NCBI GenBank assembly: GCA_944393405.1
Contig: CALYAC010000010.1
Span: 19,062-83,061, forward strand
From: an uncultured Clostridia bacterium
GTDB lineage: Bacteria > Bacillota_A > Clostridia > TANB77 > CAG-508
Direction: 5' to 3'
DNA: 64,000 nt
The notes under the pieces were generated by a model. That model had not been told where the DNA came from. It made no database searches and saw only the letters and a program-made list of their open reading frames with translations. The position numbers and the translations under genes are program-made. This document shows, piece by piece, positions 49,801 to 59,827 of the stretch. The first letter of the stretch is position 1. The number at the start of each line of letters is the position of its first letter.

Positions 49801-50904
49801 ATGCCAAATATACTTGATTATATCAAATGGAGGGGAGATTTATCTTTCGAACAATCCAAGTTTAATGAAGTTGATAACTTAATATTATCTAGGTTCTCAT
49901 ATTTTCCACTAGATGGGTTATTTAAAAATCTAGATGATGTTATGACAATAAAAGAATCATACTATAAATGGATACAAACAGATATTAATGAAGAAAAAAT
50001 ACTACAAAAAGAAGATATTGATTTATATCCTTTAATGGCAGAAAGTAAAAGATTTGGTAATTTAAAAATAACTAGATATGTAAATAATATAAGTAAAGAA
50101 GAAGAAAAACAATTTTCAGCAGTTACTATATTTATTCCGGATAACACCATTTATATAGCTTTTAGAGGGACAGATAATACTTTAGTTGGTTGGAAAGAAG
50201 ATTTTAACATAAGTTTAGATATTGATATTCCTTCACAAAAAGAAGCGGTAAGATATACAGAAGAAACATATAGAAAATTACATACTAATATGATACTTGG
50301 AGGACATTCAAAAGGTGGAAATCTTGCAATGTATGCAGGAATATTCTGCGATAAGAATATAAAAGATAAAATTATAACAATATATAATAATGATGGACCA
50401 GGATTAAGTAAGCCAATAGTTGAAACAAAAGAATATAAAGAGACATTAGAGAAAATTATAGCATATATACCACAAACATCAATTATTGGAAGATTAATGT
50501 ATCATGAAGAAAAATATAAAATTATAAAGAGTACACAAAAAGGGATTATGCAACATGATTTATTTACATGGCAAGTCGAAGGAAAAGAGTTTATACATTT
50601 AGAGGAAGTAACGTCAGAAAGTGAATTTGTTGATGCTGTAATAAAAGAATGGACCACAAAATTCAATCAAAAACAAAGAAATGATTTTATAAATATAATA
50701 TATGAAATAATAAGTGAGAATAATTCAGATACTTTATATGAAATGTCGAAAAATAGATTTAAAACAGTAGGAAATTTAATAAAGTCATATCATAAAACTA
50801 GTAAAAAAAATAAGCAAATCATATCACAAACATTATCAGAGTTATTTAATATAACAAAATATAATGTATTTGAAAATATAAATAATAGATTAAATAAAAA
50901 ATAA
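49801..50904 (+). CDS. DUF2974 (Mbeg1-like) alpha/beta hydrolase
   Basis: A 367-residue protein with the family start MPNILDYIKWRGDLSFEQSKFNEVDNLILSR and a lipase-type nucleophile elbow GGHSKGGNLAMYAG; FRGTDNTLVGWKEDFN supplies the oxyanion region. It is widespread in gut Clostridia and presumed to be a lipase or esterase; the substrate is unknown. AAGGA lies nine bases before ATG 49801, so the ATG at 49792 is rejected. It is monocistronic. Confidence 0.85.
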   Translation: MPNILDYIKWRGDLSFEQSKFNEVDNLILSRFSYFPLDGLFKNLDDVMTIKESYYKWIQTDINEEKILQKEDIDLYPLMAESKRFGNLKITRYVNNISKEEEKQFSAVTIFIPDNTIYIAFRGTDNTLVGWKEDFNISLDIDIPSQKEAVRYTEETYRKLHTNMILGGHSKGGNLAMYAGIFCDKNIKDKIITIYNNDGPGLSKPIVETKEYKETLEKIIAYIPQTSIIGRLMYHEEKYKIIKSTQKGIMQHDLFTWQVEGKEFIHLEEVTSESEFVDAVIKEWTTKFNQKQRNDFINIIYEIISENNSDTLYEMSKNRFKTVGNLIKSYHKTSKKNKQIISQTLSELFNITKYNVFENINNRLNKK

Positions 50905-50969
50905 AAAGTAAATAATAAAAAATAAATAATAAAAAATAAATTTTAAATTAAATTGATAAAAAATAAATA

Positions 50970-51018
50970 AAAAAAGAGATAAAATATGTAAAATAATAAT
51001 TTATCTCTTTTTTATTTT
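50970..51018. terminator. Bidirectional terminator
   Basis: AAAAAAGAGATAAA (50970-50983) pairs with TTTATCTCTTTTTT (51000-51013). T runs on both strands let it serve the DUF2974 gene and the convergent thioesterase operon. The 65 bases upstream are imperfect AATAAAAAATAA repeats. Confidence 0.88.
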
Positions 51019-51033
51019 ATATAATAAACGATA

Positions 51034-51759
51034 TTACCATAGATTAATGATACAATGTAAAGTTTTATCATCTAAGCTTTTTATTGTAACAATATGTTTT
51101 CCATCTTCAAATGCATATAGACATTTTGACGTGTCACCAAGTCTGATTGAAGTCTTGTACATAATTTCAATATTATTAAAAGAACTATTTAAATATATAT
51201 TTTCTGGCAAAGTTTCATATGCTAAATCTAGATAATTTAAATTATGCATATGTTTATTAACGTCTATATCTCTTCTTTGTGTGGTATATATATATTTATT
51301 AGTATAAGATGTAGGTTCAGTTAATTTTTTAAATTCAAAATCTGGTAACACAGTTTTATTTTCAGGATTATATCTATCTATAATATCATCTGTAATCTTT
51401 GTTATAGATAATGTATCTATATTAATTAAAGTCCATCTAGTAGTAGCAATACAAACAGGTTTATTTTCACTATCTAATACTTCAAAGTCACGTAAAGTAC
51501 TTACTTTATTAGATTCTCTTGCCCAAGTTTTAATTGTAACTTCTTCTCCATAAGTAAGTCTTCTAAAAATTTTAACTTTCCAATTTAATTGAACCCAAGA
51601 TAGATGAGTTTGAGGAATATCTTTTATTCCAAGACCTGCTGTATCAGAATGCATACAAGCAGAATCTTCTAATATTTCTAACATTCCTTTATTTGTGATT
51701 AATGCATTACTATCAACTTTATTTATATCAATTCGTGCTTTTTTCTCAAATATAGCCAT
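51034..51759 (-). CDS. Acyl-ACP thioesterase
   Basis: A 241-residue double hot-dog protein of the acyl-ACP thioesterase family: ITNKGMLEILEDSACMHSDTAG, GIKDIPQTHLSWVQLNWKVKIFRR, WTLINIDTLS and, in the second hot dog, RRDIDVNKHMHNLNYLDLAYE with the catalytic Asn/His. It releases free fatty acids from acyl carrier protein. AAAGGAGG lies seven bases before ATG 51759; the longer start at 51780 is upstream of that site. It is the second gene after the YbgC-like gene. Confidence 0.88.
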   Translation of the reverse strand: MAIFEKKARIDINKVDSNALITNKGMLEILEDSACMHSDTAGLGIKDIPQTHLSWVQLNWKVKIFRRLTYGEEVTIKTWARESNKVSTLRDFEVLDSENKPVCIATTRWTLINIDTLSITKITDDIIDRYNPENKTVLPDFEFKKLTEPTSYTNKYIYTTQRRDIDVNKHMHNLNYLDLAYETLPENIYLNSSFNNIEIMYKTSIRLGDTSKCLYAFEDGKHIVTIKSLDDKTLHCIINLW

Positions 51760-51772
51760 TAAAAAACCTCCT

Positions 51773-52189
51773 TTAATCATTCATCATTTTTTCTAAACAA
51801 TTATATATATTTGGAAATAATTTTTTAGTATTTATAGGTTTTAAATCTTTATTTGTTAATGCATGAACCGTATAACCAGTACTAATAGGTTTATCTGAAT
51901 CTTTTCTAAAAACTTCATAACTAAAAACTATACGAGCAGGTGTTAATTTGCTTACTGTAGCAGTTATAGTTAGTTCATCATCATAAAATGCTGGACTAAT
52001 ATATTTGGCATTTAACTCAACTAAAGGCATCATAATACCTGCTTCTTCCATTTTAGAATAAGGAAATCCAGCTTTTTTTGACAAATCTGTTCTTGCAAGT
52101 TCAAACCAAACGGCGTAAACAGAATGATGTACTATACCCATTTGATCTGTTTCTGCATATCTAACATTTACAATACTTTTTGAAATCAT
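51773..52189 (-). CDS. YbgC/FadM-type acyl-CoA thioesterase
   Basis: A 138-residue single hot-dog protein with the 4-hydroxybenzoyl-CoA thioesterase motif VRYAETDQMGIVHHSVYAVWFELART (catalytic Asp/Glu region). It hydrolyses acyl-CoA esters; the chain length is unknown. TGGAGG precedes the ATG. Its 3' end lies over the ribosome site of the acyl-ACP thioesterase gene, so the two hydrolases are made together. Confidence 0.88.
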   Translation of the reverse strand: MISKSIVNVRYAETDQMGIVHHSVYAVWFELARTDLSKKAGFPYSKMEEAGIMMPLVELNAKYISPAFYDDELTITATVSKLTPARIVFSYEVFRKDSDKPISTGYTVHALTNKDLKPINTKKLFPNIYNCLEKMMND

Positions 52190-52325
52190 TTATATTAAGC
52201 CTCCATTTTTTTAATATTATAACATTTTGAATTATATCATAAAAATATAAATAAATAAAGAAAAGAAACAAATATTGAATTAAATATGTGTGAAATAAAT
52301 TAAATAAAACCATATATATTTTATA

Positions 52326-52354
52326 TTGTAAAATAAAAAGAAGTGTGATAAAAT
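52326..52354 (+). promoter_or_regulatory. Promoter of the DnaB-like gene
   Basis: TTGTAA at 52326-52331 and TAAAAT at 52349-52354, 17-base spacing. Confidence 0.55.
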
Positions 52355-52398
52355 TTCGTTAACATATAGAATCGGAAGAAAGGGGTAAACAAAAGAAC

Positions 52399-54429
52399 AT
52401 GGCAAATGAAAATGTAGAAAAACTATATAAAGTATTAGATGCATTTGAAAAAGCGGGAAAAGACAAAAATGAAATAGAAGCAATACGTGAATTAATTGAT
52501 GAAAACAAATTAAAGGAAGCCCTAGAAAGAATAAGAGCTATTAATAATAATAAAGAGGCACCAAAAAAACGTGGACCTAAAAAAGTAAAAAAAGTAGTTA
52601 AAGAAGAGCCAGAAGAAGAGGAAGAAGAGGACAACATAGAAGATGATGAAGAAACAGAGCTAGAAGATGAGGATGATCAGTATTCTGATAAAGATTATGA
52701 AGAAGAGGATGAATATGACGATAATAATGAAGATGAAGAAGAAATAGAAGAAAATGACGAAGAAAAAAATGAAGACGATGAAGAAGAGGATGAAGAGGAA
52801 GATATAGAAGAAGATGATGACGATGACGACTTAGAAGATGAAATGTCTGAATGGGGCGAAAAAAAGGATGAAGACAAAGTAGTATATAAAAAAGTTGAAA
52901 AGAAACATGAATCTGTTTATCCTGAAAAACTAAGAAATGAAGAGCTTGAAAAAACATATATAGGGCTTTTATTAAATAATCCAAAATTAATTGTTAAATA
53001 TTATTTAGTCTTTGAAGAATGCTATATAGATGACCCTAGTTTATTAAATATATATAAGAGTATATTGTTTACAGAAGGTGGAAAATTTACACCTGAAATT
53101 GCAAAACAGGGATTCAACTTCTCTGTTGATAATAATGAAACATACCAACTAAAACAAAAATTAAAATTTGAAATATCACAAAAACAAGCAAATCCAGAAA
53201 AAGTGTATCTAGAATTAAGAAAATTATGTATTATAAGAAAAAGTTATTTAGAGGAACCAAGGGAAGACATACAAAATTCAATAATTAATATTATTGATTA
53301 TAAATTATATGATCAAATGTCAGCAGATGAAGTAAAAGCCGCTATAGTACAAGTAAGTGTAACTCAAAAATTTAAACAAGCAGTTTTAAGTGAAGATTTA
53401 ACAGAGTTTCTAGAAAAAGGAGAAAATAACTTAACTAATGGTTTAGCATTACCTTTCCCTATTTTATCAAGTGTATTTAAGGGTATAAGAAAAGGAGAAA
53501 CAATGGCTTTTGCTATGCCATCAAACTCAGGTAAAAGTAGGTTTACTATTGATATAGCTGCATATACAGCTTTTGTTCATAGAAAAAAAGTATTAATAAT
53601 TTCTAACGAAATGTCAGAAGAGAAAATGAAGCTTTGTTTAATAACAACAGTATTAAATAATCCCGAAATTCAAAAATTACATAAACAAAAAATTTCAAAA
53701 ACAGAAGGAGAATTACTTGAATTTAAATTTAGACCTGATGAGAAAGCTGATGTTAAAGTTGATGAAAATGGATTTATATTACAAGAACCAAAAGAAACTA
53801 GAAAACAATTTGTAGAAAGATTAAAGAAAGTATCAACAGAATTTAATAAAACAATAGCTGTAACAGATTGGGTAAATAATCAAATAAGCAATATGATATA
53901 TTTTATAAATATTACTGATCATACAAATGATGAACTTAAAAAAGTTATAATGAACTATTATTATAAAGAAAAAATTGAATATGTATTTTATGATACATTG
54001 AAAACAGATACAGCAAACATAGGTAATGGAGAAGAAATTAAAAGAACAGCAACAATACTTTCTAATTTAGCACAAAACTTTAATATGTTTATATGTTCAA
54101 CACTACAATTAACAGAAAGTAGTACACTACCAATAAACTTAACAGTTAATGACTTAGCAGTAAGTAGAACTGTAAAAGAGGTATTAGATACATTATGCCT
54201 AATAAAACAAATAATGAGAGATGATTTGGAAAAATATCAATATTCTCTTGAAGAAGTAGATACTAAATTTTTTGAATTAGAAAAATTTGATGATCCAGAT
54301 GTTAGATATTATGCATGTGTAGTAGATAAGAACAGAGCAGGTGCAAAACCAAAACTAGTGTTTAGGTTAAACTTAGCATATAATGTATGGAATGAGCTTG
54401 GATATCTAAAATTAAAAGATGCAGAATAA
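52399..54429 (+). CDS. DnaB-like RecA-fold ATPase with long acidic insert
   Basis: A 676-residue protein. Residues about 1-50 form a charged helical domain; about 53-65 is a basic AT-hook-like patch (KKRGPKKVKKV), then some 100 residues that are nearly all Glu/Asp (about 68-165). Residues 180-330 resemble a DnaB N-terminal helical region, and about 350 to the end is a DnaB/KaiC-type ATPase with Walker A MPSNSGKSRF, VLIISNEMSEEKM and Walker B VFYDTLKT. It differs from true DnaB in several motifs, so it is more likely a paralog than the replicative helicase. Function unknown. Confidence 0.68.
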   Translation: MANENVEKLYKVLDAFEKAGKDKNEIEAIRELIDENKLKEALERIRAINNNKEAPKKRGPKKVKKVVKEEPEEEEEEDNIEDDEETELEDEDDQYSDKDYEEEDEYDDNNEDEEEIEENDEEKNEDDEEEDEEEDIEEDDDDDDLEDEMSEWGEKKDEDKVVYKKVEKKHESVYPEKLRNEELEKTYIGLLLNNPKLIVKYYLVFEECYIDDPSLLNIYKSILFTEGGKFTPEIAKQGFNFSVDNNETYQLKQKLKFEISQKQANPEKVYLELRKLCIIRKSYLEEPREDIQNSIINIIDYKLYDQMSADEVKAAIVQVSVTQKFKQAVLSEDLTEFLEKGENNLTNGLALPFPILSSVFKGIRKGETMAFAMPSNSGKSRFTIDIAAYTAFVHRKKVLIISNEMSEEKMKLCLITTVLNNPEIQKLHKQKISKTEGELLEFKFRPDEKADVKVDENGFILQEPKETRKQFVERLKKVSTEFNKTIAVTDWVNNQISNMIYFINITDHTNDELKKVIMNYYYKEKIEYVFYDTLKTDTANIGNGEEIKRTATILSNLAQNFNMFICSTLQLTESSTLPINLTVNDLAVSRTVKEVLDTLCLIKQIMRDDLEKYQYSLEEVDTKFFELEKFDDPDVRYYACVVDKNRAGAKPKLVFRLNLAYNVWNELGYLKLKDAE

Positions 54430-54438
54430 TTTGCAAAA

Positions 54439-54461
54439 GGGGACGGGCTTGTTTTGTAAAA
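54439..54461 (+). repeat. REP-like dispersed repeat, copy 2
   Basis: GGGGACGGGCTTGTTTTG plus the following TAAAA matches the copy at 5856-5878 with two transitions (A/G, C/T). It sits between the DnaB-like stop codon and the next gene's ribosome site AAGGA. Confidence 0.6.
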
Positions 54462-54471
54462 AGGAAACAAA

Positions 54472-55359
54472 ATGGAAGAGTTAGAGAAATGTGAGATTTG
54501 TCCACATAGATGTGGGATTAATAGAAAAAAAGGAAATAAAGGTAGATGTAAATGTGATGATAAAATAAAAATTGCATTGGTATCTATACATAATTATGAA
54601 GAACCATGTATTAGCAAAATTCATGGTTCTGGTACAATATTTTTTTCTAATTGTAATTTGAATTGTATATATTGCCAAAATTATGAGATAAGTCAATTAG
54701 GTAGAGGTAAAGAAATTACGATAGAAGAACTTAGCAAGATTTTTTTATCTCAGCAAGATAAAAACGTAAATAATATTAATCTAGTGACACCTACGATGTA
54801 TGTATTTCATATAATTGAAGCTATAAAGATTGCTAGAGATAAAGGATTAAATATACCTATAATATATAATTCAAATGGATATGAAACAGTAGAAACTATT
54901 AAAGCTTTAAAAGGATATATAGATGTATATTTACCAGATTTAAAGTATTTTTCTAATGAAATGTCATTAAAATATTCGAAGGTAAATAATTATTTTTTAA
55001 ATGCTACAAAAGCTATAAAGGAAATGTATAATCAAGTTGGAACAGCTCAATTTGATGAAAATGGAATAATTAAAAAGGGTCTAATTATTAGACATTTAGT
55101 ATTACCAAATCATTTGCAAAATAGTAAGCATATACTAAAATGGATAAAAGAGAATATGCCAGAAGATGTGTATGTAAGTGTAATGGCACAATATTTTCCG
55201 ACATATAAAGCAAAAGAAGATAAATATATAAATAGAAAGTTAAATAAAAAAGAATATAAAGAAATAGAAAACTTTTTATATACATTAAATTTAACAAACG
55301 GATATATGCAGGAACTTGGGGAACATGAGGAAGAATATGTTCCAAAATGGGAATATTAG
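54472..55359 (+). CDS. Radical SAM protein, pyruvate formate-lyase activase related
   Basis: A 295-residue radical SAM enzyme. An N-terminal cysteine cluster (CEICPHRCGINRKKG, then RCKC) precedes the CX3CX2C motif CNLNCIYCQN that holds the SAM-binding 4Fe-4S cluster. The pattern fits the PflX/PflA-like group. The target is unknown; no glycyl radical enzyme is adjacent. AAGGAAA precedes the ATG. thyA follows after 20 bases. Confidence 0.85.
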   Translation: MEELEKCEICPHRCGINRKKGNKGRCKCDDKIKIALVSIHNYEEPCISKIHGSGTIFFSNCNLNCIYCQNYEISQLGRGKEITIEELSKIFLSQQDKNVNNINLVTPTMYVFHIIEAIKIARDKGLNIPIIYNSNGYETVETIKALKGYIDVYLPDLKYFSNEMSLKYSKVNNYFLNATKAIKEMYNQVGTAQFDENGIIKKGLIIRHLVLPNHLQNSKHILKWIKENMPEDVYVSVMAQYFPTYKAKEDKYINRKLNKKEYKEIENFLYTLNLTNGYMQELGEHEEEYVPKWEY

Positions 55360-55379
55360 AAAAATAAGGAGGAAATAAA

Positions 55380-56237
55380 ATGACAGAGGCAGATAAGCAT
55401 TTTATAGAAACATGTAAAAAAATTATAAAAGAAGGATATTCTTCAGAAGGAACTAATGTAAGAACAAGATGGCAAGATGGTGAGGAAGCTAACTACTATT
55501 CAATAGTTGGAGTTAGTAATGTATATGATGTAGGGAAAGAATTTCCTATGATTACATTAAGAAATAATAGTAAAACTATATATAGGGCAATTGATGAAAT
55601 ATTATGGATTTGGCAAAAAAAATCAAATAACGTTAAAGACCTAAATTCACATATTTGGGATCAATGGATAGACGAAAATGGTACTATAGGTAAAGCATAT
55701 GGATATCAACTTGGAAAAAAATATCAATTCAAAACAAAAGATGGGATTAAAGAAATGGATCAAGTTGATTATGTACTATATTTATTACAAAATGATCCTT
55801 CAAGTCGTAGAATAATGACAAATATATTTAATCATGAAGAATTAAAAGACATGAGACTAGAGCCATGTGCATATGGAACACAATGGTTAGTAAAAGGAGG
55901 AAAATTACACTTAATATTAAATCAACGTTCACAGGATATGCTAGCTGCTAATGGATGGAATACAATGCAATATGCAGCACTTTTATGTATGTTTGCACAA
56001 GTATCAGGATTAGAAGTAGGAACATTAACTCATAATATTGGGGATTGTCATATATATGATAGACATATTCCTTTAATAGAAAAATTAATAGAAGCAGAGT
56101 CAATGGATGTTACTCCAAAACTTATAATAAATAACCCTACTAAAAATTTCTATGACTTTAAAGTAGAAGATTTTGAAGTTCAAGGTTATGATTACAATAA
56201 AGACATAAAACTTGGAAAAATTCCAGTAGCAATATAG
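55380..56237 (+). CDS. thyA: Thymidylate synthase (divergent clostridial type)
   Basis: A 285-residue ThyA that methylates dUMP with methylene-tetrahydrofolate. The active-site Cys is in RLEPCAYGTQW, the phosphate-binding Arg in RRIMTN and NQRSQDMLAANGWN, and dUMP contacts in GDCHIYDRHI. The residue after Cys is Ala where E. coli has His, and the LGLPFN segment is replaced, so it belongs to a separate subgroup. ATAAGGAGG precedes the ATG. It is 12 bases upstream of folA, its usual partner. Confidence 0.92.
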   Translation: MTEADKHFIETCKKIIKEGYSSEGTNVRTRWQDGEEANYYSIVGVSNVYDVGKEFPMITLRNNSKTIYRAIDEILWIWQKKSNNVKDLNSHIWDQWIDENGTIGKAYGYQLGKKYQFKTKDGIKEMDQVDYVLYLLQNDPSSRRIMTNIFNHEELKDMRLEPCAYGTQWLVKGGKLHLILNQRSQDMLAANGWNTMQYAALLCMFAQVSGLEVGTLTHNIGDCHIYDRHIPLIEKLIEAESMDVTPKLIINNPTKNFYDFKVEDFEVQGYDYNKDIKLGKIPVAI

Positions 56238-56739
<502 letters not shown>

Positions 56740-56761
56740 AAGGAATAATTAATAAGACATA

Positions 56762-56806
56762 TGAATCAATATTATTATAAGAAAATAATATTGGTTCATT
56801 TTTTTA
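56762..56806 (+). terminator. Terminator after folA
   Basis: TGAATCAATATTATT (56762-56776) pairs with AATAATATTGGTTCA (56784-56798) with one G-U pair, then TTTTTTT. Confidence 0.9.
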
Positions 56807-56834
56807 GATATGATTGTATTAATTATTAATGAAA

Positions 56835-56852
56835 ATGTCGAAAGATGTCGAA
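56835..56852 (+). promoter_or_regulatory. Direct-repeat operator upstream of the ABC transporter promoter
   Basis: ATGTCGAA occurs at 56835-56842 and again at 56845-56852, exactly one helical turn apart, ending 19 bases before the -35 box. This is the usual position for an activating response regulator. No regulator gene is adjacent. Confidence 0.6.
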
Positions 56853-56871
56853 TAAAGTAATACGAAATAAG

Positions 56872-56900
56872 TTGCATACTGTTTTATTTTGATATATATT
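56872..56900 (+). promoter_or_regulatory. Promoter of the ABC transporter operon
   Basis: TTGCAT at 56872-56877 and TATATT at 56895-56900, 17-base spacing. Confidence 0.7.
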
Positions 56901-56937
56901 AAAATCGTACTAAGTAGTAAAGAAGGTGTGATTCACT

Positions 56938-57615
56938 ATGAAATTAAAAATAGAAAATGGTAAAAAAGCATATAATACGAAGAATGGCAAATTAGTTATA
57001 TTTGAAAATATTAATGTAGAATTTGAAAGTGGTAAATTTTATGCAATTATTGGTGAATCAGGAAAAGGGAAAACAACATTATTGAATATTTTGGGATTGT
57101 TAGACGAATTAAGTTCCGGCAAATATTATATAGATAATAAAGAAAGTAGCAAATTCAAAGAACATGAAAAAGATAGATATAGAGCTGAAAAAATAGGATT
57201 TGTTTTTCAATCATATTATTTGAATCCAAAACTAAAAATTTATGAAAATTTATATATTCCACTTTTATTAAATAAAAAAATAAAAAGAAAGCAAAGATAC
57301 AAATTAGTTAAAGAAAGTTTAAAAAAAGTTGGAATTGAAAACAAAATTAAAGAATATCCAAAAAAAATGTCAGGTGGAGAACAGCAAAGAGCGGCAATAG
57401 CTAGAAGTTTAATAAATAATCCAGAAGTTATTTTAGCTGATGAACCAACAGGAAATTTAGATGAAAAGAATGAAAAAAATATTTTAGATATATTAAAAAA
57501 ATTATCTAAAGAAGGAAAATGTGTTATTGTTGTTTCACATTCTAAAGAAATAAAAAAATATGCAGATATCATTTTTAAAATTGAGGACAAAGAGATAAAA
57601 GTAATAGGTGATTAG
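56938..57615 (+). CDS. ABC transporter ATP-binding protein (LolD/MacB-like)
   Basis: A 225-residue ATPase with Walker A GESGKGKTTLLNI, Q-loop FVFQSYYL, signature MSGGEQQRAAIAR and Walker B VILADEPTGNLDE, then the switch His in VVSHS. The short form belongs with the FtsX/MacB-type permeases encoded directly downstream. AAGGTGTG precedes the ATG. The stop is two bases before the next start, so translation is coupled. Confidence 0.93.
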   Translation: MKLKIENGKKAYNTKNGKLVIFENINVEFESGKFYAIIGESGKGKTTLLNILGLLDELSSGKYYIDNKESSKFKEHEKDRYRAEKIGFVFQSYYLNPKLKIYENLYIPLLLNKKIKRKQRYKLVKESLKKVGIENKIKEYPKKMSGGEQQRAAIARSLINNPEVILADEPTGNLDEKNEKNILDILKKLSKEGKCVIVVSHSKEIKKYADIIFKIEDKEIKVIGD

Positions 57616-57617
57616 AA

Positions 57618-58958
57618 ATGAAAATAAGTGATATAGTAAAATTATCATTTTTAAATATAAAACAAAACAAATTATTAAATGTAATAGTAGTATTAATTCT
57701 CTTTATAAGTTTTTTTACTGTATTCATATATTTATTTAATATTACTTCACTAAATAATTATAAAAAAAGTTTAGAAGATTCTTTAGGATTTAGGACTATA
57801 GAATTTTGCTATAATTCATCTTTGTATAATTTGAATAATATAGAAGAAAAGATTTCTGATATAGATCATGTGGAAATGGTATTACCAGAAAGTTATTCAA
57901 TGAGAGCAAAATTAATATATGGAGATAATAAGATTGATGTAAATATAAAAGCTTTTAATGACGATATTTTAAAAGAGTTAAATATTTCATCTGATAATGA
58001 AAGTATAAATAATGGTATTTTAATTCCAGAAAATTTATATTTAGATATAGATTACCCTGATGAAAACTTTAAATTAGATGGAAAAGTTTTTGAAAATACT
58101 GACATAAAAATTGAATATGCTAAATTGAAGTATTTATATAATGTAGAAGAAAACGGAATAGTATATTCAGAAAAAATAGAAGAAAAGGGAAAAGAAACAG
58201 AACAATATAAAGTATTAAAAGCTTATAATAATAAATTTTATACTGAAAAAAATACTGTTTTTGTGTCAAAAGATAAGTTATTGGAATTAAATAATAAATA
58301 TATAGAAGATAAAAAAGATGAAAATCATATTATTAATGTTACTGTTGATAATGTAGAAAATATGGACCAGGTTTGGAAAAAGATATTAGAGTTAAATGTA
58401 TTAGATAGGGAAGAACAAAAAAGTAGATATAGTTTAATTGATGAAACAGTAGAAGATATGGTAGTAGAAGATAATGTATATACTAAGTTGGAAACTTCAA
58501 AAACCTCATATATTATATTAATTTACATTACACTATTAATGGTTACTATTATGACTAGTTTTTCAATATATTTTCTGTATATGTTAAATAAAATTCAAAT
58601 AATAGAATATAAAAAGCAAATAGCTTTATTGAGAGTACAAGGATTTAGTAAAAAGCAAATTAAAAGTGCTATTATTATTCAGAATTGTATAAATGGAATA
58701 ATAGCATATTTGTTGTCAATTATATTATTTATAATATGTAAAAACAATATATTAAAAATATTCTTATATATACAAAACGAAAAAATAATGCCAATTTTAA
58801 ATGTTATCAGAAGAATTGTTGAATTAGATATGGCAAATTATTTTGCTGTATTTGTAATTCCAATAATTATATATATTGTTTTAGGAGTTATTTTAGTTAA
58901 TATACATTATAGAAATATAGATAAAAAGCAAATCATAGAAAATCTAACTGATGAATAG
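57618..58958 (+). CDS. FtsX/MacB-like permease subunit
   Basis: A 446-residue membrane protein: one N-terminal helix (about 20-40), a large extracytoplasmic domain (about 50-290) and three C-terminal helices, the MacB-type layout. FSIYFLYMLNKIQIIEYKKQIALLRVQGFSKKQIK is the coupling region typical of FtsX-like permeases. Together with the ATPase and the shorter second permease it forms an export or mechanotransmission complex. Confidence 0.8.
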   Translation: MKISDIVKLSFLNIKQNKLLNVIVVLILFISFFTVFIYLFNITSLNNYKKSLEDSLGFRTIEFCYNSSLYNLNNIEEKISDIDHVEMVLPESYSMRAKLIYGDNKIDVNIKAFNDDILKELNISSDNESINNGILIPENLYLDIDYPDENFKLDGKVFENTDIKIEYAKLKYLYNVEENGIVYSEKIEEKGKETEQYKVLKAYNNKFYTEKNTVFVSKDKLLELNNKYIEDKKDENHIINVTVDNVENMDQVWKKILELNVLDREEQKSRYSLIDETVEDMVVEDNVYTKLETSKTSYIILIYITLLMVTIMTSFSIYFLYMLNKIQIIEYKKQIALLRVQGFSKKQIKSAIIIQNCINGIIAYLLSIILFIICKNNILKIFLYIQNEKIMPILNVIRRIVELDMANYFAVFVIPIIIYIVLGVILVNIHYRNIDKKQIIENLTDE

Positions 58959-58968
58959 AGGTAAATAA

Positions 58969-59793
58969 ATGCTAAGGAGTTTTTTTAGAAATAAAAAATT
59001 AATAATATATGCAGTAATTTTAATAATATTAAATACACTAATGATTCTATCATGTAATTTATTAGAATATTTTAATAAGTTATATGATAACAAAATTAAT
59101 AATAATGAATTAATAAGATCTATCGTTTTAATAGGAATAAATGGACAAGACTCCTATGATAACTCTAATATAAGTGAAGAAAATCAAGAAATTATTACTA
59201 ATGTAAAACATGTAGAAAAAACTATAGTGGAGTTTGGAAGTGTATATAGAATAATAGTTGATGATTTTAAAAACATTAATCAAGTGCAAGAAAATTTGTT
59301 AAAACTAGGATTTAATACACAATTGGCTACAGATATACAAACTACAATAGATGAATATGAATTTATTAGTTCTTTAGTAAAAGTCAATATTTTTATATTA
59401 GCATTTTGGGATATTATCACATTAATAAGTTTATGGTCTTTCATAATAAAGGATCAAGAAGAGGAAATAAGTATTTTAAGAAAATTAGGATATTCAAAAC
59501 AAAGAATTAATATAATGATTCTTATTAGAGTTTTTATATTTATTGTTACATCATATATTATATCTTTTATATTATCACATTTTATATCAAATATATATGA
59601 TGGTATTCCAGTCTTACTAAATAGAATAGGTATTTCTTCTTATGGATTTTATGAACTTATATATAATACAAAATATTCAATGCTTATGAGAAATTATATT
59701 GAATATAAAGTTTTAATTGGTAATACTATAAGTATTCTTATATTATATATATTATCATTCAAAAAAATAAATAGAAATATTATTTGCAAATAA
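58969..59793 (+). CDS. Second FtsX/MacB-like permease subunit, shortened extracytoplasmic domain
   Basis: A 274-residue protein with one N-terminal helix, a small outer domain (about 40-130) and three C-terminal helices. DQEEEISILRKLGYSKQRINIMILI matches the coupling motif of the larger subunit, so the two are a heterodimer pair. GAGGTAAA precedes the ATG; the gap to the upstream gene is ten bases. Confidence 0.78.
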   Translation: MLRSFFRNKKLIIYAVILIILNTLMILSCNLLEYFNKLYDNKINNNELIRSIVLIGINGQDSYDNSNISEENQEIITNVKHVEKTIVEFGSVYRIIVDDFKNINQVQENLLKLGFNTQLATDIQTTIDEYEFISSLVKVNIFILAFWDIITLISLWSFIIKDQEEEISILRKLGYSKQRINIMILIRVFIFIVTSYIISFILSHFISNIYDGIPVLLNRIGISSYGFYELIYNTKYSMLMRNYIEYKVLIGNTISILILYILSFKKINRNIICK

Positions 59794-59827
59794 TAAAAAA
59801 TAAATTAGGAAAGGATGGAGAATGTAT

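Noticed and set aside
50905..50969. Short A/T repeats resembling AATAAAAAATAA
   Set aside because: Low-complexity spacer before a terminator; units are irregular and there is no sign of CRISPR or an iteron array.
52359..52984. Minus-strand frames rich in Ser or Leu/His (for example 52695-52877 and 52598-52984)
   Set aside because: They are shadows of the Glu/Asp-rich coding strand of the DnaB-like gene; no ribosome sites or domain patterns.
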